From Lachnospiraceae bacterium UBA4631 (GTDB taxonomy: Bacteria; Bacillota; Clostridia; Lachnospirales; Lachnospiraceae), in assembly GCA_002406015.1 (NCBI GenBank), contig DHMX01000014.1:62001-126000 (forward strand): a DNA stretch of 64,000 bases. Direction: 5' to 3'. This document shows, one piece after another, positions 52,599-61,133 of this stretch (positions are counted from its first letter, which is position 1; every line of letters begins with the position of its first letter). The translations under genes were made by a program, and so were the position numbers. The notes under the pieces were generated by a model. That model had not been told where the DNA came from. It worked only from the letters and a program-made list of their open reading frames with translations, and made no database searches.

Positions 52599-53408
52599 TT
52601 ATGAATCCGACAAAGAATTTATGACAGTATCCAGCTTGGAGGAAATCGGAATCGTCCGGTATAGGGCTTCGTAATCCGTCGGTGATAAAGAGCTGATATA
52701 ATTCCGGATAAATTGCTTATTCAGACCATGTTCGGTAAGAAAATCGGCTGCCTTATTATAGGCAATTGCAGCCGTTTCCTCGGTAGCGTATCTTCCTATT
52801 ATATAGTTGCCGTTAATATGAATGGTCGCAACATAAGAAGGCTTGCCTGATTTTAGCTCCTGTGTTACGCCCATATAATGATTCAGTACCTGAATATTCT
52901 GGTAACGATAGTCATGATTATCTCCATTTACAAATATATAGTCTCTGCCTTCAACTGCAAAAGCACGGATACCGTAACGGGAGAGAATCCCATATTGGCT
53001 GCCGTAATGGCAGACAAACAGATAGCCGCCGCGTTGCTGAATGGAGTGGGAGGCATAGAAGAATAAATCATCCCGGTCAAACTTCAGGAAATCATGAGCA
53101 GACAGATAGTATACAAAATAATTCGGGTACAGATAAATGGGTGTTTTAATGTAAATACCATTTGCCCGCAGGTTGATTAAGGATATGTATTTTTCAAACG
53201 GAAGCTTGGAATCGGCAGGGTAGTCCTCCGGTAACGGACACCGGGAATCATGAAGCAATGCATAAGCCTCCTGATAAGCAAGCGTGCCGGTCTCCGGATT
53301 CAGATAGCTTCCCAGACTGATGTGCTTACGATGATAGGTAATGGAGGCACGATAGTATGGACTTCCGTCTTTATGGTATGCAGTTGTAATACCGGAATTT
53401 AGTTTCAT
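52599..53408 (-). CDS. AP2-HNH-AP2 protein, probably a domesticated homing-endonuclease-like DNA-binding protein
   Basis: This 269-residue protein has an AP2-like three-strand-plus-helix unit at each end. One is at 17-52 (YYRASITYHRKHISLGSY then AYQEAYALLHD), the other at 189-225 (SYVATIHINGNYIIGRYAT then ETAAIAYNKAADFL). The middle (155-176) resembles an HNH_3 homing endonuclease motif (YIFVNGDNHDYRYQNIQVL), but the first His position is Phe. Catalysis may therefore be lost while DNA binding remains. It is free-standing, not in an intron, and has a good promoter. Could be a transcription regulator; inferred. Confidence 0.7.
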   Translation of the reverse strand: MKLNSGITTAYHKDGSPYYRASITYHRKHISLGSYLNPETGTLAYQEAYALLHDSRCPLPEDYPADSKLPFEKYISLINLRANGIYIKTPIYLYPNYFVYYLSAHDFLKFDRDDLFFYASHSIQQRGGYLFVCHYGSQYGILSRYGIRAFAVEGRDYIFVNGDNHDYRYQNIQVLNHYMGVTQELKSGKPSYVATIHINGNYIIGRYATEETAAIAYNKAADFLTEHGLNKQFIRNYISSLSPTDYEALYRTIPISSKLDTVINSLSDS

Positions 53409-53429
53409 ACGGGTATCTCCTTTTTTGTT

Positions 53430-53458
53430 ATTGTAGTCGATTTTAAAGGGAATGACAA
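53430..53458 (-). promoter_or_regulatory. SigA-type promoter for the AP2-HNH gene
   Basis: On the minus strand: -35 TTGTCA (53453-53458), 17 bp, -10 TACAAT (53430-53435), 21 bp before the ATG. Confidence 0.7.
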
Positions 53459-53601
53459 GAAAGAGAATGGATAATTTGGTAGTAAACTATAAATAGAAAA
53501 GAAATATTTGTACAATACATACAAAACAATCTGAAAAAATGAGTAAATAAATCAATAGATTTGTTGAAATAGGAAAAAGTTGTGAAAAATGTATAAAAAA
53601 G

Positions 53602-53630
53602 TGGAAATTTTTGTTAAAAAGTTGTATAAT
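53602..53630 (+). promoter_or_regulatory. SigA-type promoter for the 53708 gene
   Basis: -35 TGGAAA (53602-53607), 17 bp, -10 TATAAT (53625-53630). The surrounding ~300 bp between the divergent genes is very AT-rich and holds no other gene that I can support. Confidence 0.6.
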
Positions 53631-53707
53631 CCTAAATATAGGAACAGTCATAAAAAGAAAGGATGCAGAATAAAATGTAATATAAGTCTATACGAGGAGG
53701 AATGTAT

Positions 53708-54424
53708 ATGGGAATTCAAGAACCGAAATTCGATTTACACGAGATGCAGATGTGTTTTGAAAAAGAGATACACAATGTACGGACTCTGAGTGACCTGGAG
53801 CTTAGTGAGAATGACTATAGACGCTTAGGAATCAAGCTAAAGTCCCTATTTGCATTCGCCAGTAGCAGTAATGTTGCAGATGATTTTATGCTGTGTATTG
53901 CGGTGTACTGTACCTACAATTTTATTTACTGGGATGAGAAATATGAAAAGGTAAACGGTGAATTATTGCGAATGTTCGAGGAACAATCACAATATACGCA
54001 GCGGCACCAGTTGGACATGTTTCTGGAATGCTTTCATGATTTTGGCTTGAATGGGTATCAGATTAAGACCGGTAATTTATTCAAGGATTGCGAGCAGACG
54101 GCAGCAAGGCATGCCGGTATTCCGTATGATGAACAGGTAATTGTGTTTGATTTGATTCGGCGTTACCTGTCGGTGGATTGTGATGCTGCTTTGACTGCGG
54201 TATTTCCGTTCCTGCCAAGAAAGACCAGACATATTTTAGGAAGCATGGAGCTGCCGATGCAGCAGGAGTTCATTCAGGAATTGCAGAAGCTGATACATAC
54301 TGTCGCTCAGGAGCATATGACAAGACAGGAATTATTACAGGCATTCCCGGATACATCCATATCTCTGCTGAACCATTGTATATACTGGTGGGAGCAGCAG
54401 CAATTAAAAACGTGTAGTATCTAA
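53708..54424 (+). CDS. Hypothetical helical cytoplasmic protein
   Basis: I do not recognise the family of this 238-residue protein. It has no signal or membrane segment. It is rich in helices and aromatic residues (CIAVYCTYNFIYWDEKYEKV), with five cysteines scattered through it and a central NLFKDCEQTAARHAGI segment. Start set at 53708 because GAGGAGG lies 8 nt upstream; the ATG at 53702 abuts it. It has its own promoter and terminator, so it is an independent gene. Confidence 0.75.
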   Translation: MGIQEPKFDLHEMQMCFEKEIHNVRTLSDLELSENDYRRLGIKLKSLFAFASSSNVADDFMLCIAVYCTYNFIYWDEKYEKVNGELLRMFEEQSQYTQRHQLDMFLECFHDFGLNGYQIKTGNLFKDCEQTAARHAGIPYDEQVIVFDLIRRYLSVDCDAALTAVFPFLPRKTRHILGSMELPMQQEFIQELQKLIHTVAQEHMTRQELLQAFPDTSISLLNHCIYWWEQQQLKTCSI

Positions 54425-54449
54425 TATTCGTATATATTTGGGGGTAAGG

Positions 54450-54493
54450 AAAGATTGGCATCTGATGTAAGGGATAGGGTGTCAATCTTTTTT
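54450..54493 (+). terminator. Intrinsic terminator after the 53708 gene
   Basis: AAAGATTGGCA (54450-54460) pairs with TGTCAATCTTT (54480-54490), one G-T pair, followed by T-rich sequence. Confidence 0.75.
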
Positions 54494-54571
54494 CGTGGAA
54501 AAAATTCAATTCTTTTGCTTTTAATAATTTCTTTGATTTTATAATATGAAATATAAATAGGATAAATAAAA

Positions 54572-54923
54572 GGTGTGAGTCGGACGATAAGCCGGGTTAT
54601 GTCGTTGAGTGATCATCTATCTAGACCGACTGTTACCAATCGGTTCGAGCAACCTACCCGAAAGCACAGCGGGCAACTGTAACGCTTTCTGTTCGGTCTT
54701 GCTTCGAGTGGAGTTTACAGAGCCTTGCCTGTTACCAGTCAAGCGGTGAGCTCTTACCTCACCTTTCCACCCTTACCAGAGAATCTGGCGGTTTATTTCT
54801 GTTGCACTTGTCTGGGAGTCGCCTCCACCGGACGTTATCCGGCACCCTGCCCTGTGAAGCCCGGACTTTCCTCACCTGCGGCCTTTCGGCACTTGCAGCC
54901 GCGATCACCTGTCCGACTCACTT
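54572..54923 (-). ncRNA. rnpB: RNase P RNA, type A (rnpB)
   Basis: This is the ~350-nt catalytic RNA that matures tRNA 5' ends. On the minus strand the ends pair as P1 (GTGAGTCGGAC with GTCCGACTCAC). The universal core segments GAGGAAAGTCCGGGCTTC and CAGGGTGCCGG are present near the 5' end, with GGTAAGGGTGGAAAGGTGAG in the middle. ATAACCCGGCTTATCG lies near the 3' end. The GTAAGAGCTCACC part suggests the A type. Confidence 0.96.
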
Positions 54924-54927
54924 AGGC

Positions 54928-54956
54928 ATTGTAGCATTTTCAATAATTTTTGTAAA
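54928..54956 (-). promoter_or_regulatory. Promoter of rnpB
   Basis: Minus strand: -35 TTTACA (54951-54956), 17 bp, -10 TACAAT (54928-54933). The RNA would start about 7 nt on, at the first base of P1. Confidence 0.75.
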
Positions 54957-55023
54957 GTCTTATAAAAAATATACAAATTGCAAGGCAAAGTATGGTAAAA
55001 AAAACGAAAAACACCAATTTTAC

Positions 55024-55052
55024 TTGACCTTTCTACGGATTCAGAATATAAT
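55024..55052 (+). promoter_or_regulatory. SigA-type promoter for the 3D-domain gene
   Basis: -35 TTGACC (55024-55029), 17 bp, -10 TATAAT (55047-55052). Two ATGTAACA-like repeats lie directly downstream (near 55063 and 55074). Confidence 0.75.
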
Positions 55053-55120
55053 GGCAACACAGATGTAACAATTATGTAACATTTTGCAACAAGTCATTAA
55101 TAGTTGAAAGGAACCAGAAA

Positions 55121-56050
55121 ATGGAAAAGCAACTGGTACAACTAAAGAATAACGTAAAAGCATATTGCAAGCGGGTGGCATTATTACTGGTGTCGGCTGC
55201 ATTTGCCGGTGCTGCGTTAATTACGGTTTGTGGAGAAGCTGCAAAGAATGTTCTGCCTTTTAAACAGGTGGCGTTGAGTGAATGTACACAGGAAGAAAAT
55301 CGAAATGCATTAGGAACGGTACAAAAGGAAGACTATAATACAATCCAGAATCATCTGGTTGTGGCTGAGGCACTTGCAGTTGCGGGAGCGGTAGAACCGG
55401 ATTACGCAGTTGTGGAAGAAAAGGTAACGGATGTGGTAGCCAAGAGTTATACAGGGCTTACAGCATCACCGGTGTATGCAGACCCTTCCATGAATGGATA
55501 TGAGTGTATTGGTACCTATCTTACAACCGGATATTGTCCTTGTGCGGCATGTTGTGGGAAAACAAACGGTGTTACAGCTTCCGGAGTTGTAGCCAAGGCA
55601 AATCACACAATTGCGGCAGATACCAGTGTGTTAGGATTTGGAACACAGGTAGTAATTAATGGGCAGGTATATACTGTTGAGGACCGTGGCGGAGCAATTC
55701 GGGGAAATCGAATTGATATTTATTTCTCCAGTCATCAGGAGGCTTTGAACTACGGAAAGAAATATGTAAAGGTATACCGCTATGTGGGAACCAGTGAAAA
55801 TGCATCTTCGGTGGTGATGGAGACCATTTCAGAAACCCCGGATATAGCAACGGTGACGACAGAAGCAGTAAAGGAAACCACCACAGGGGCAACGACGGAA
55901 TCAACAACAGAAGCAGTCATGCCTAGTACAGAAGCATCAACCGGAATACAGGCTACGACAGAAGCAACAACAGAAAAAAGTTCAGCAATGAGTACAGAGG
56001 TAACGCAAACGGAATCGCAATCAGAATCCGGTGAGCGTAACCGCAGATAA
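55121..56050 (+). CDS. Secreted 3D-domain protein (MltA-like fold) with Thr-rich tail
   Basis: This 309-residue protein has an N-terminal hydrophobic signal or anchor (~18-38). The 3D domain at ~128-225 holds TYLTTGYCPCAACCG, the aspartates in AADTSVLGFG and VEDRGGAIRGNRIDIYF, and FSSHQEAL. 3D domains occur in MltA-type lytic transglycosylases and in YabE/Rpf-like wall hydrolases. A Thr/Glu-rich tail (repeated TEATTE, TESTTEA) suggests wall or surface exposure. Probably a peptidoglycan-active enzyme; inferred. Confidence 0.85.
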   Translation: MEKQLVQLKNNVKAYCKRVALLLVSAAFAGAALITVCGEAAKNVLPFKQVALSECTQEENRNALGTVQKEDYNTIQNHLVVAEALAVAGAVEPDYAVVEEKVTDVVAKSYTGLTASPVYADPSMNGYECIGTYLTTGYCPCAACCGKTNGVTASGVVAKANHTIAADTSVLGFGTQVVINGQVYTVEDRGGAIRGNRIDIYFSSHQEALNYGKKYVKVYRYVGTSENASSVVMETISETPDIATVTTEAVKETTTGATTESTTEAVMPSTEASTGIQATTEATTEKSSAMSTEVTQTESQSESGERNRR

Positions 56051-56074
56051 TATAAAATTATTTAAAGAAAGCAG

Positions 56075-56126
56075 ACATTCCAAAATCAGGTGAGCAGAAA
56101 GCACATTTGGTTTTGGAATGTTTTTC
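56075..56126 (+). terminator. Intrinsic terminator after the 3D-domain gene
   Basis: ACATTCCAAAA (56075-56085) pairs with TTTTGGAATGT (56111-56121), followed by TTTT. Confidence 0.8.
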
Positions 56127-56127
56127 G

Positions 56128-56156
56128 TTGTAGAGAAGGAAGAAGTATGATACAAT
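56128..56156 (+). promoter_or_regulatory. Promoter upstream of yqeG
   Basis: -35 TTGTAG (56128-56133), 17 bp, -10 TACAAT (56151-56156), starting right after the preceding terminator. Confidence 0.6.
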
Positions 56157-56199
56157 AGTTACCATGTATGAATTGAAGTGAGATAGTGGAGGGCAAGTT

Positions 56200-56748
56200 G
56201 TGATTTATCCAAAAGAAGAATTTGGTTCGACCTATGAAATTCCCTTTGAAGAATTTTATAAAAAAGGTTATCGGGCAATTATATTTGATATAGATAATAC
56301 ACTCGTTCCTCATGGTGCACCGGCAGATGAACGGGCAAAGCGGCTGTGTAATCATTTACGGGCAATCGGGTTTCAGATTTGTTTTTTATCGAACAATAAT
56401 ACCAGACGAGTTGCACCGTTTGCAGAAGCGTTAAATGCAAAATATATTAGTAATGCAGGAAAACCGTTTAAGAAGGGCTACCAGCGGGCAGCAGCAATCC
56501 TGAATGTGGATGCGGATAAAATCCTGTTCGTCGGAGATCAGATATTAACGGATATTATCGGAGCAAACCGTATGAATTATTATAGTATTCTGGTGGGACC
56601 GGTAGCACATAAGGAAGGTTTTTTGATTGTAATGAAGCGTGTATTGGAGCGGATTAGCCTGTATTTTTATCGAAGAAGCCGGACCTATAAGGGTACAAAG
56701 CCGAATCGGGAGGGCTATGAAAATAATATTCCGGGAAATTACCGATAA
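56200..56748 (+). CDS. YqeG-family HAD-IIIA phosphatase
   Basis: This 182-residue HAD-superfamily protein starts at GTG behind GTGGAGGG. Motif I is IIFDIDNTLVPHG (~31), motif II ICFLSNNN, and motif III/IV ILFVGDQILTDIIGANRM (~107-124). YqeG proteins are predicted phosphatases; in Firmicutes yqeG is commonly followed by yqeH and aroE, and here aroE indeed follows. Substrate unknown (phosphatidylglycerophosphate phosphatase activity is known in related proteins). Confidence 0.88.
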   Translation: MIYPKEEFGSTYEIPFEEFYKKGYRAIIFDIDNTLVPHGAPADERAKRLCNHLRAIGFQICFLSNNNTRRVAPFAEALNAKYISNAGKPFKKGYQRAAAILNVDADKILFVGDQILTDIIGANRMNYYSILVGPVAHKEGFLIVMKRVLERISLYFYRRSRTYKGTKPNREGYENNIPGNYR

Positions 56749-56782
56749 GAGAAGCTTATGACAGAGAGGAAGCATCGACAGA

Positions 56783-58174
56783 ATGAAACAGCAGATTAAT
56801 GGGCAGACACGATTGCTGGGCTTGCTTGGAAATCCGGTGGAGCATACCTTATCACCGGTCATTCATAATACATTGAGTGAAATATTGCAAAAGAATCAGG
56901 TGTATGTTCCGTTTTGTGTGAAGGAAGACGGTTTGGAGCAGGCAGTTCGGGGAGCCTATGAACTGAATCTTCTTGGACTGAATGTAACCGTACCGCATAA
57001 GAATCAGGTTATGCAGTATTTGCAGGAAACAGATTCTGTAGCAGAGCAGATTGGTGCAGTAAATACGCTGGTACGGATGGAACAGGGCTATAAAGGGTAT
57101 AATACGGATATGCCGGGGCTGTTAAGAGCCATTCAGTCAGACGGAATTAACCTGCGGAATCAAACCGTTGTTATCTTGGGAGCAGGCGGAGCATCAAAGG
57201 CAGTTGCCTATATGTGTATGCAGGAACAGGCAAGTGAAATCTATATGTTAAACCGGACGGTGGAGAAGGCACAAAGAATTGCGGAAGCCATGAATGAATG
57301 CTTTGGAGTAAAGAGAATGACAGCGATGGAATTGGAGGATTGGAAGCAATTACCGGATGGACCTTGGATTGTATTTCAATGTACTTCCATTGGTTTAAGT
57401 CCGCAGACGGATGCCGTTGTGCTGGAGGATGCACAGTTTTATAAGCAGGTGGCAGTCGGAGTTGATTTAATATATAATCCGGCGGTAACCAGATTCATGA
57501 AGCTGGTGGAGGCAGCCGGAGGCAGAGCCTATAACGGACTTAAAATGCTTTTATATCAGGGCATAATTGCCTATGAATTATGGAACGGAATACAGGTATC
57601 GGAAGCACAGGCAGACTGTGTATATGACCGCTTATATGAAGCCATCCATCCGTCAGGAGATAACATCGTGTTAATCGGGTTTATGGGCAGCGGAAAAACA
57701 ACCGTCGGACATAGGCTGGAAGAACAATACGGATATTCGTTTCTGGATACGGATGCTTATATTGAAAAGCGGGAAGGAAAACGTATTTCCGAGATTTTTG
57801 ACGAGCATGGCGAGGAATATTTCCGGAAGCTGGAAACCTTGATATTACAGGAGCTGATAGAGACTACACATCATACGGTAATATCAACCGGAGGCGGAAT
57901 GCCACTTCGCAGAGAAAATGCAAGGCTGCTGCGGGAGCTGGGACAGGTCGCGTATTTAAAGGCATCGGAGGAAACCATATGGGAGCGGGTAAAGGATTCC
58001 CATGACCGCCCGCTGCTAAACGGAGAAAATCCTAAGCAGAAGATACATGCACTTATGGAAGCACGAAAACCGTTATACGAACAGGCGGCACATATACAGG
58101 TGGAAACCGATGGACGGAGTCCGGTAACCATTGCAGAGGAACTATATCAAGACAGAAAAGGATGGAAGTTATAA
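56783..58174 (+). CDS. Fused shikimate dehydrogenase-shikimate kinase (AroE-AroK)
   Basis: This 463-residue bifunctional protein of the shikimate pathway contains AroE (1-285), with GNPVEHTLSPVIHN, NVTVPHKNQV (catalytic Lys) and NADP-binding LGAGGASKAVAY. AroK (~290-463) has Walker A GFMGSGKTTVG (~300), the DTD shikimate-binding motif and STGGGMPLR. AroE reduces dehydroshikimate and AroK phosphorylates the shikimate it makes, so the fusion joins consecutive steps. aroQ follows at once. Confidence 0.95.
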   Translation: MKQQINGQTRLLGLLGNPVEHTLSPVIHNTLSEILQKNQVYVPFCVKEDGLEQAVRGAYELNLLGLNVTVPHKNQVMQYLQETDSVAEQIGAVNTLVRMEQGYKGYNTDMPGLLRAIQSDGINLRNQTVVILGAGGASKAVAYMCMQEQASEIYMLNRTVEKAQRIAEAMNECFGVKRMTAMELEDWKQLPDGPWIVFQCTSIGLSPQTDAVVLEDAQFYKQVAVGVDLIYNPAVTRFMKLVEAAGGRAYNGLKMLLYQGIIAYELWNGIQVSEAQADCVYDRLYEAIHPSGDNIVLIGFMGSGKTTVGHRLEEQYGYSFLDTDAYIEKREGKRISEIFDEHGEEYFRKLETLILQELIETTHHTVISTGGGMPLRRENARLLRELGQVAYLKASEETIWERVKDSHDRPLLNGENPKQKIHALMEARKPLYEQAAHIQVETDGRSPVTIAEELYQDRKGWKL

Positions 58175-58175
58175 G

Positions 58176-58613
58176 ATGAAGGTACTGGTGATAAATGGTC
58201 CCAACATTAATTTCTTAGGGATACGCGAAAAGCAGGTATATGGAAATGAAACCTATGATACGTTATGTCAGCGGATTCAAAAGCGGGCAGAAGAATTAAA
58301 GATAGAGGTTGATATTTTCCAGAGTAATTCAGAAGGAGCCTTGATTGACCGGATTCAGGAAGCATATCGGGATGGTACACAGGGAATTATCATTAATCCC
58401 GGTGCCTATACACATTATAGCTATGCTTTGCGTGATGCACTGGCTTCTGTGCAAATGCCGAAGATAGAAGTGCATATTTCCAATATTCATCAAAGAGAGG
58501 AATTTCGAAGAACCTCCGTAACGGCACCGGTCTGTACCGGACAGATTATCGGAATGGGACTGCAGGGATATGATTTGGCAATGGAAGCCATGCAGCATAT
58601 GCTGGAAGCATAA
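58176..58613 (+). CDS. aroQ: Type II 3-dehydroquinate dehydratase AroQ
   Basis: This 145-residue dodecameric enzyme converts 3-dehydroquinate to 3-dehydroshikimate, the substrate of the neighbouring AroE. Motifs: LVINGPNINFLGIRE, FQSNSEGALIDRI, NPGAYTHYSYALRDAL (catalytic Tyr/His region), EVHISNIHQREEFRRTSV. Start at 58176 gives the canonical MKVLVINGPN N-terminus; an upstream in-frame ATG lies in aroK. Confidence 0.95.
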   Translation: MKVLVINGPNINFLGIREKQVYGNETYDTLCQRIQKRAEELKIEVDIFQSNSEGALIDRIQEAYRDGTQGIIINPGAYTHYSYALRDALASVQMPKIEVHISNIHQREEFRRTSVTAPVCTGQIIGMGLQGYDLAMEAMQHMLEA

Positions 58614-58655
58614 TTGACGGAAATTGCACAAATAGGTGGAAAATTAAGAAATATC

Positions 58656-58684
58656 TTGAAAATTATGTCTAATTATTATAGAAT
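58656..58684 (+). promoter_or_regulatory. SigA-type promoter for efp
   Basis: -35 TTGAAA (58656-58661), 17 bp, -10 TAGAAT (58679-58684), 45 bp before the EF-P start. Confidence 0.65.
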
Positions 58685-58729
58685 AGTTAAATGAGAGATT
58701 TTTCAGAAGGTTAAGGAGGATATTTTAGG

Positions 58730-59287
58730 ATGGTTACAGCAGGTGATTTTAAGAATGGCCTTACAATTGAGTTTGAAAATAATATTTATCAGATTATTGA
58801 ATTTCAGCATGTAAAACCGGGTAAGGGTGCTGCATTTGTTCGTACAAAGATTAAGAATATTAAGACCGGTGGTGTAGTGGAGAAGACCTTCCGCCCAACC
58901 GAGAAGTTTGAGAATGCACAGATTGATACAAAGGATATGCAGTACTTATATAAAGATGGTGACCTGTATAACTTTATGGACATGGAAACTTATGACCAGA
59001 TTTCTCTGAGTGCAGACCAGATTGGTGATTCTTTGAAGTTCGTAAAAGAGAATGAAATGGTTAAGATGAAGTCTCATAAGGGAGATATTTTCGCAGTAGA
59101 GCCTCCGATGTTTGTAGAATTGGAGATTACTGAGTGTGAGCCGGGTGTTAAGGGCGATACCGCAACGGGTGCAACAAAGCCATGTACCGTTGAAACCGGT
59201 GCAACCTTAATGGTTCCTTTGTTTGTAAATCAGGGGGATGTTATTAAGATTGATACCAGAACCGGAGAATATTTATCCAGAGTATAA
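58730..59287 (+). CDS. efp: Elongation factor P
   Basis: This 185-residue three-domain OB/KOW protein rescues ribosomes stalled on polyproline. It has N-terminal VTAGDFKNGLTIEFEN and the modification loop HVKPGKGAAFVRTKIKN (Lys32 region). The C-terminal signature is KGDTATGATKPCTVETGAT with FVNQGDVIKIDTRTGEYLSRV. The strong AAGGAGG and dedicated promoter fit a highly expressed gene. It sits after the aro genes and before spoIIIA, a common clostridial arrangement. Confidence 0.97.
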   Translation: MVTAGDFKNGLTIEFENNIYQIIEFQHVKPGKGAAFVRTKIKNIKTGGVVEKTFRPTEKFENAQIDTKDMQYLYKDGDLYNFMDMETYDQISLSADQIGDSLKFVKENEMVKMKSHKGDIFAVEPPMFVELEITECEPGVKGDTATGATKPCTVETGATLMVPLFVNQGDVIKIDTRTGEYLSRV

Positions 59288-59321
59288 GATAAGGGTATTA
59301 CAACGAAATAAGATAGTAAGA

Positions 59322-59349
59322 GGTCGTTCCGTAAGGAACGGCCTTTTTT
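59322..59349 (+). terminator. Intrinsic terminator after efp
   Basis: GGTCGTTCC (59322-59330), GTAA loop, GGAACGGCC (59335-59343) and TTTTTT. It separates efp from the spoIIIA operon. Confidence 0.92.
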
Positions 59350-59411
59350 GCGTATAAGGAAAGTTCTAAAAGCCTGTGTGGTTCATATATTTAGAAGAAA
59401 GGAGGGGGAGC

Positions 59412-60353
59412 ATGGACAAGGAACAGGAGTTATGGAAGGTATTTTCTGTACGCTTACGGAAGATTTTGATGTCTATGAATATTGAATTTGAACGGCTTCA
59501 GGAGATTCGGTTACGGGTATGGGAACCATTGTTAATTATATATGATAATCGTGAATTTTTTGTGGGAGAGGACGGAAAGCTCAGTACCTGCATGAATGAA
59601 ATCTATACGGTTACGCCGGAGGATATTCGGAATACCCTTGATTTTATCAGCCGGTATTCGTTGTATGCATATGAGGATGAGATTCGACAGGGGTTCATCA
59701 CCATTCAGGGCGGACACCGGGTTGGCATTGCCGGCAAGGTGGTTATGGAGGATGGAGGAATCAAAACCATTCGCCATATTGCATTTTTAAATATCCGGTT
59801 GTCGCATCAGGTAAAGGGCTGTGGAACCGAATTATTACCGTTGGTGGTAAATGAGGGGGAAGTTAAGCATACTTTAATTATTTCTCCGCCCAGATGCGGA
59901 AAGACTACGCTGCTTCGGGATTTAATCCGGCTGTTGTCGGACGGTACGCAGACACAGCCCGGTGTGACGGTGGGGGTTGTGGATGAACGCTCGGAAATAG
60001 GGGCGTGTTATCAGGGGATTCCGCAAAATGACTTAGGGAAACGCACCGATATTCTGGATTGCTGCCCGAAGGCATACGGGATGCTGATGTTAATTCGTTC
60101 TATGTCTCCGGTGGTGGTTGCGGTAGATGAGATTGGAAGCAGAGAGGATATTGAAGCAATCGAATATGTCATTAATGCCGGATGTTCAATTCTGGCTACG
60201 GTTCATGGAAACTCGATAGAGGATATTCGAAACAAACCGGTTCTAAGAAAGCTGGTTGAGGAGCGGATTTTTGAACGGTATGTGGTTCTGAATAATAAAG
60301 GAGGAATTGGACATATTGAACGGATTTTTGATGCACAGGGAAATAGTTTGTAA
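59412..60353 (+). CDS. spoIIIAA: Stage III sporulation protein AA (ATPase)
   Basis: This 313-residue secretion-type ATPase of the mother-cell side of the SpoIIIA-SpoIIQ channel carries Walker A SPPRCGKTTLLRDLI (~156), VVDERSEIGA and Walker B PVVVAVDEIGSREDIEA (~237). Start at 59412 follows GGAGGGGG. A CATATATT element (~59385) could be a SigE -10, but no clear -35 is seen. First gene of the spoIIIA operon. Confidence 0.95.
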   Translation: MDKEQELWKVFSVRLRKILMSMNIEFERLQEIRLRVWEPLLIIYDNREFFVGEDGKLSTCMNEIYTVTPEDIRNTLDFISRYSLYAYEDEIRQGFITIQGGHRVGIAGKVVMEDGGIKTIRHIAFLNIRLSHQVKGCGTELLPLVVNEGEVKHTLIISPPRCGKTTLLRDLIRLLSDGTQTQPGVTVGVVDERSEIGACYQGIPQNDLGKRTDILDCCPKAYGMLMLIRSMSPVVVAVDEIGSREDIEAIEYVINAGCSILATVHGNSIEDIRNKPVLRKLVEERIFERYVVLNNKGGIGHIERIFDAQGNSL

Positions 60354-60864
60354 GGGGTTAGGCTCCTGTCTGATTCTGATTGCAAGCATTGGTTGCGGAA
60401 TCGGATATAATCGAAGGCTGCATTTGCGGCTGGAACAGCATCGTCAGCTCTTGCAGTTGATGATGCTGCTGCAAGGAGAAATTGAATACCAGTGTAACAT
60501 ACTGCCGGAAGCATTTCTGATATGCGGAAGGCAGTTACAGGGAATATGCGGGGAATGGTTTCTGGAAACCGGAAATCGTCTGAATGCCATGGAGGGGCTT
60601 GCGTTTCATGAAATCTGGCAGCAACAGATACAGCAGTTGAAGCTTAAGACGGTATTGGGAACAGGAACCATCCAAGGACTGGAACGCTTAGGGGGACAGT
60701 TATCGTATCCGGATAAGGACACGCAATTATCTGCAATTCAGTGGTATTGTCAGCGGTTGAAGCAGGAGGAGGAGCAGTTACTTTCAGAATTGCCCGGTAA
60801 GTTAAAGCTGGGGGCTATGCTGGGAGTATTAAGCGGGATGTTTCTCGTTTTGCTGTTGGTATAG
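60316..60864 (+). CDS. spoIIIAB: Stage III sporulation protein AB
   Basis: This ~180-residue protein (GspF-like) has an N-terminal membrane helix (LGSCLILIASIGCGIGY), a helical cytoplasmic domain and a C-terminal helix (GVLSGMFLVLLLV). The start is ambiguous. AAAGGAGG at 60297-60304 favours TTG at 60316 (11-nt spacing); TTG at 60307 is too close, and ATG at 60331 has no site. All overlap spoIIIAA. It is part of the forespore channel machinery. Confidence 0.88.
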   Translation: MNGFLMHREIVCKGLGSCLILIASIGCGIGYNRRLHLRLEQHRQLLQLMMLLQGEIEYQCNILPEAFLICGRQLQGICGEWFLETGNRLNAMEGLAFHEIWQQQIQQLKLKTVLGTGTIQGLERLGGQLSYPDKDTQLSAIQWYCQRLKQEEEQLLSELPGKLKLGAMLGVLSGMFLVLLLV

Positions 60865-60899
60865 GCAGCATACATAGGATATAAAAAGGGGGACAGGCA

Positions 60900-61094
60900 A
60901 TGACAATGGGATTAATATTCAAGATTGCCGCTGTGGGAATTTTGGTTGCACTTCTGAATCAGGTCTTAAAGCATTCGGGACGGGAGGAACAGGCATATCT
61001 GGTAAGTCTCGCCGGATTAATTCTTGTATTAACTTGGTTGGTGCCATATATTTATGATTTATTTCAGATGATTCAATCGTTGTTTCAGATATAA
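60900..61094 (+). CDS. spoIIIAC: Stage III sporulation protein AC
   Basis: This 64-residue protein has two membrane helices (LIFKIAAVGILVALLNQVL; YLVSLAGLILVLTWLVPYI). The motif LNQVLKHSGREEQAYLVSL is typical of SpoIIIAC. Start follows AAAAAGGGGGA. It acts with AD in the channel base. Confidence 0.93.
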   Translation: MTMGLIFKIAAVGILVALLNQVLKHSGREEQAYLVSLAGLILVLTWLVPYIYDLFQMIQSLFQI

Positions 61095-61133
61095 GGAACA
61101 AAATTCGGAAATGAAATATGGAGGCTTTAATAT

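Noticed and set aside
52599..53408. Insertion sequence or self-splicing intron carrying the HNH gene
   Set aside because: No inverted-repeat ends, target duplication, intron secondary structure or split host gene is visible around it.
59385..59392. CATATATT as a SigE -10 for the spoIIIA operon
   Set aside because: No matching -35 element at the right distance could be seen, so it is mentioned with spoIIIAA and not listed as a promoter.
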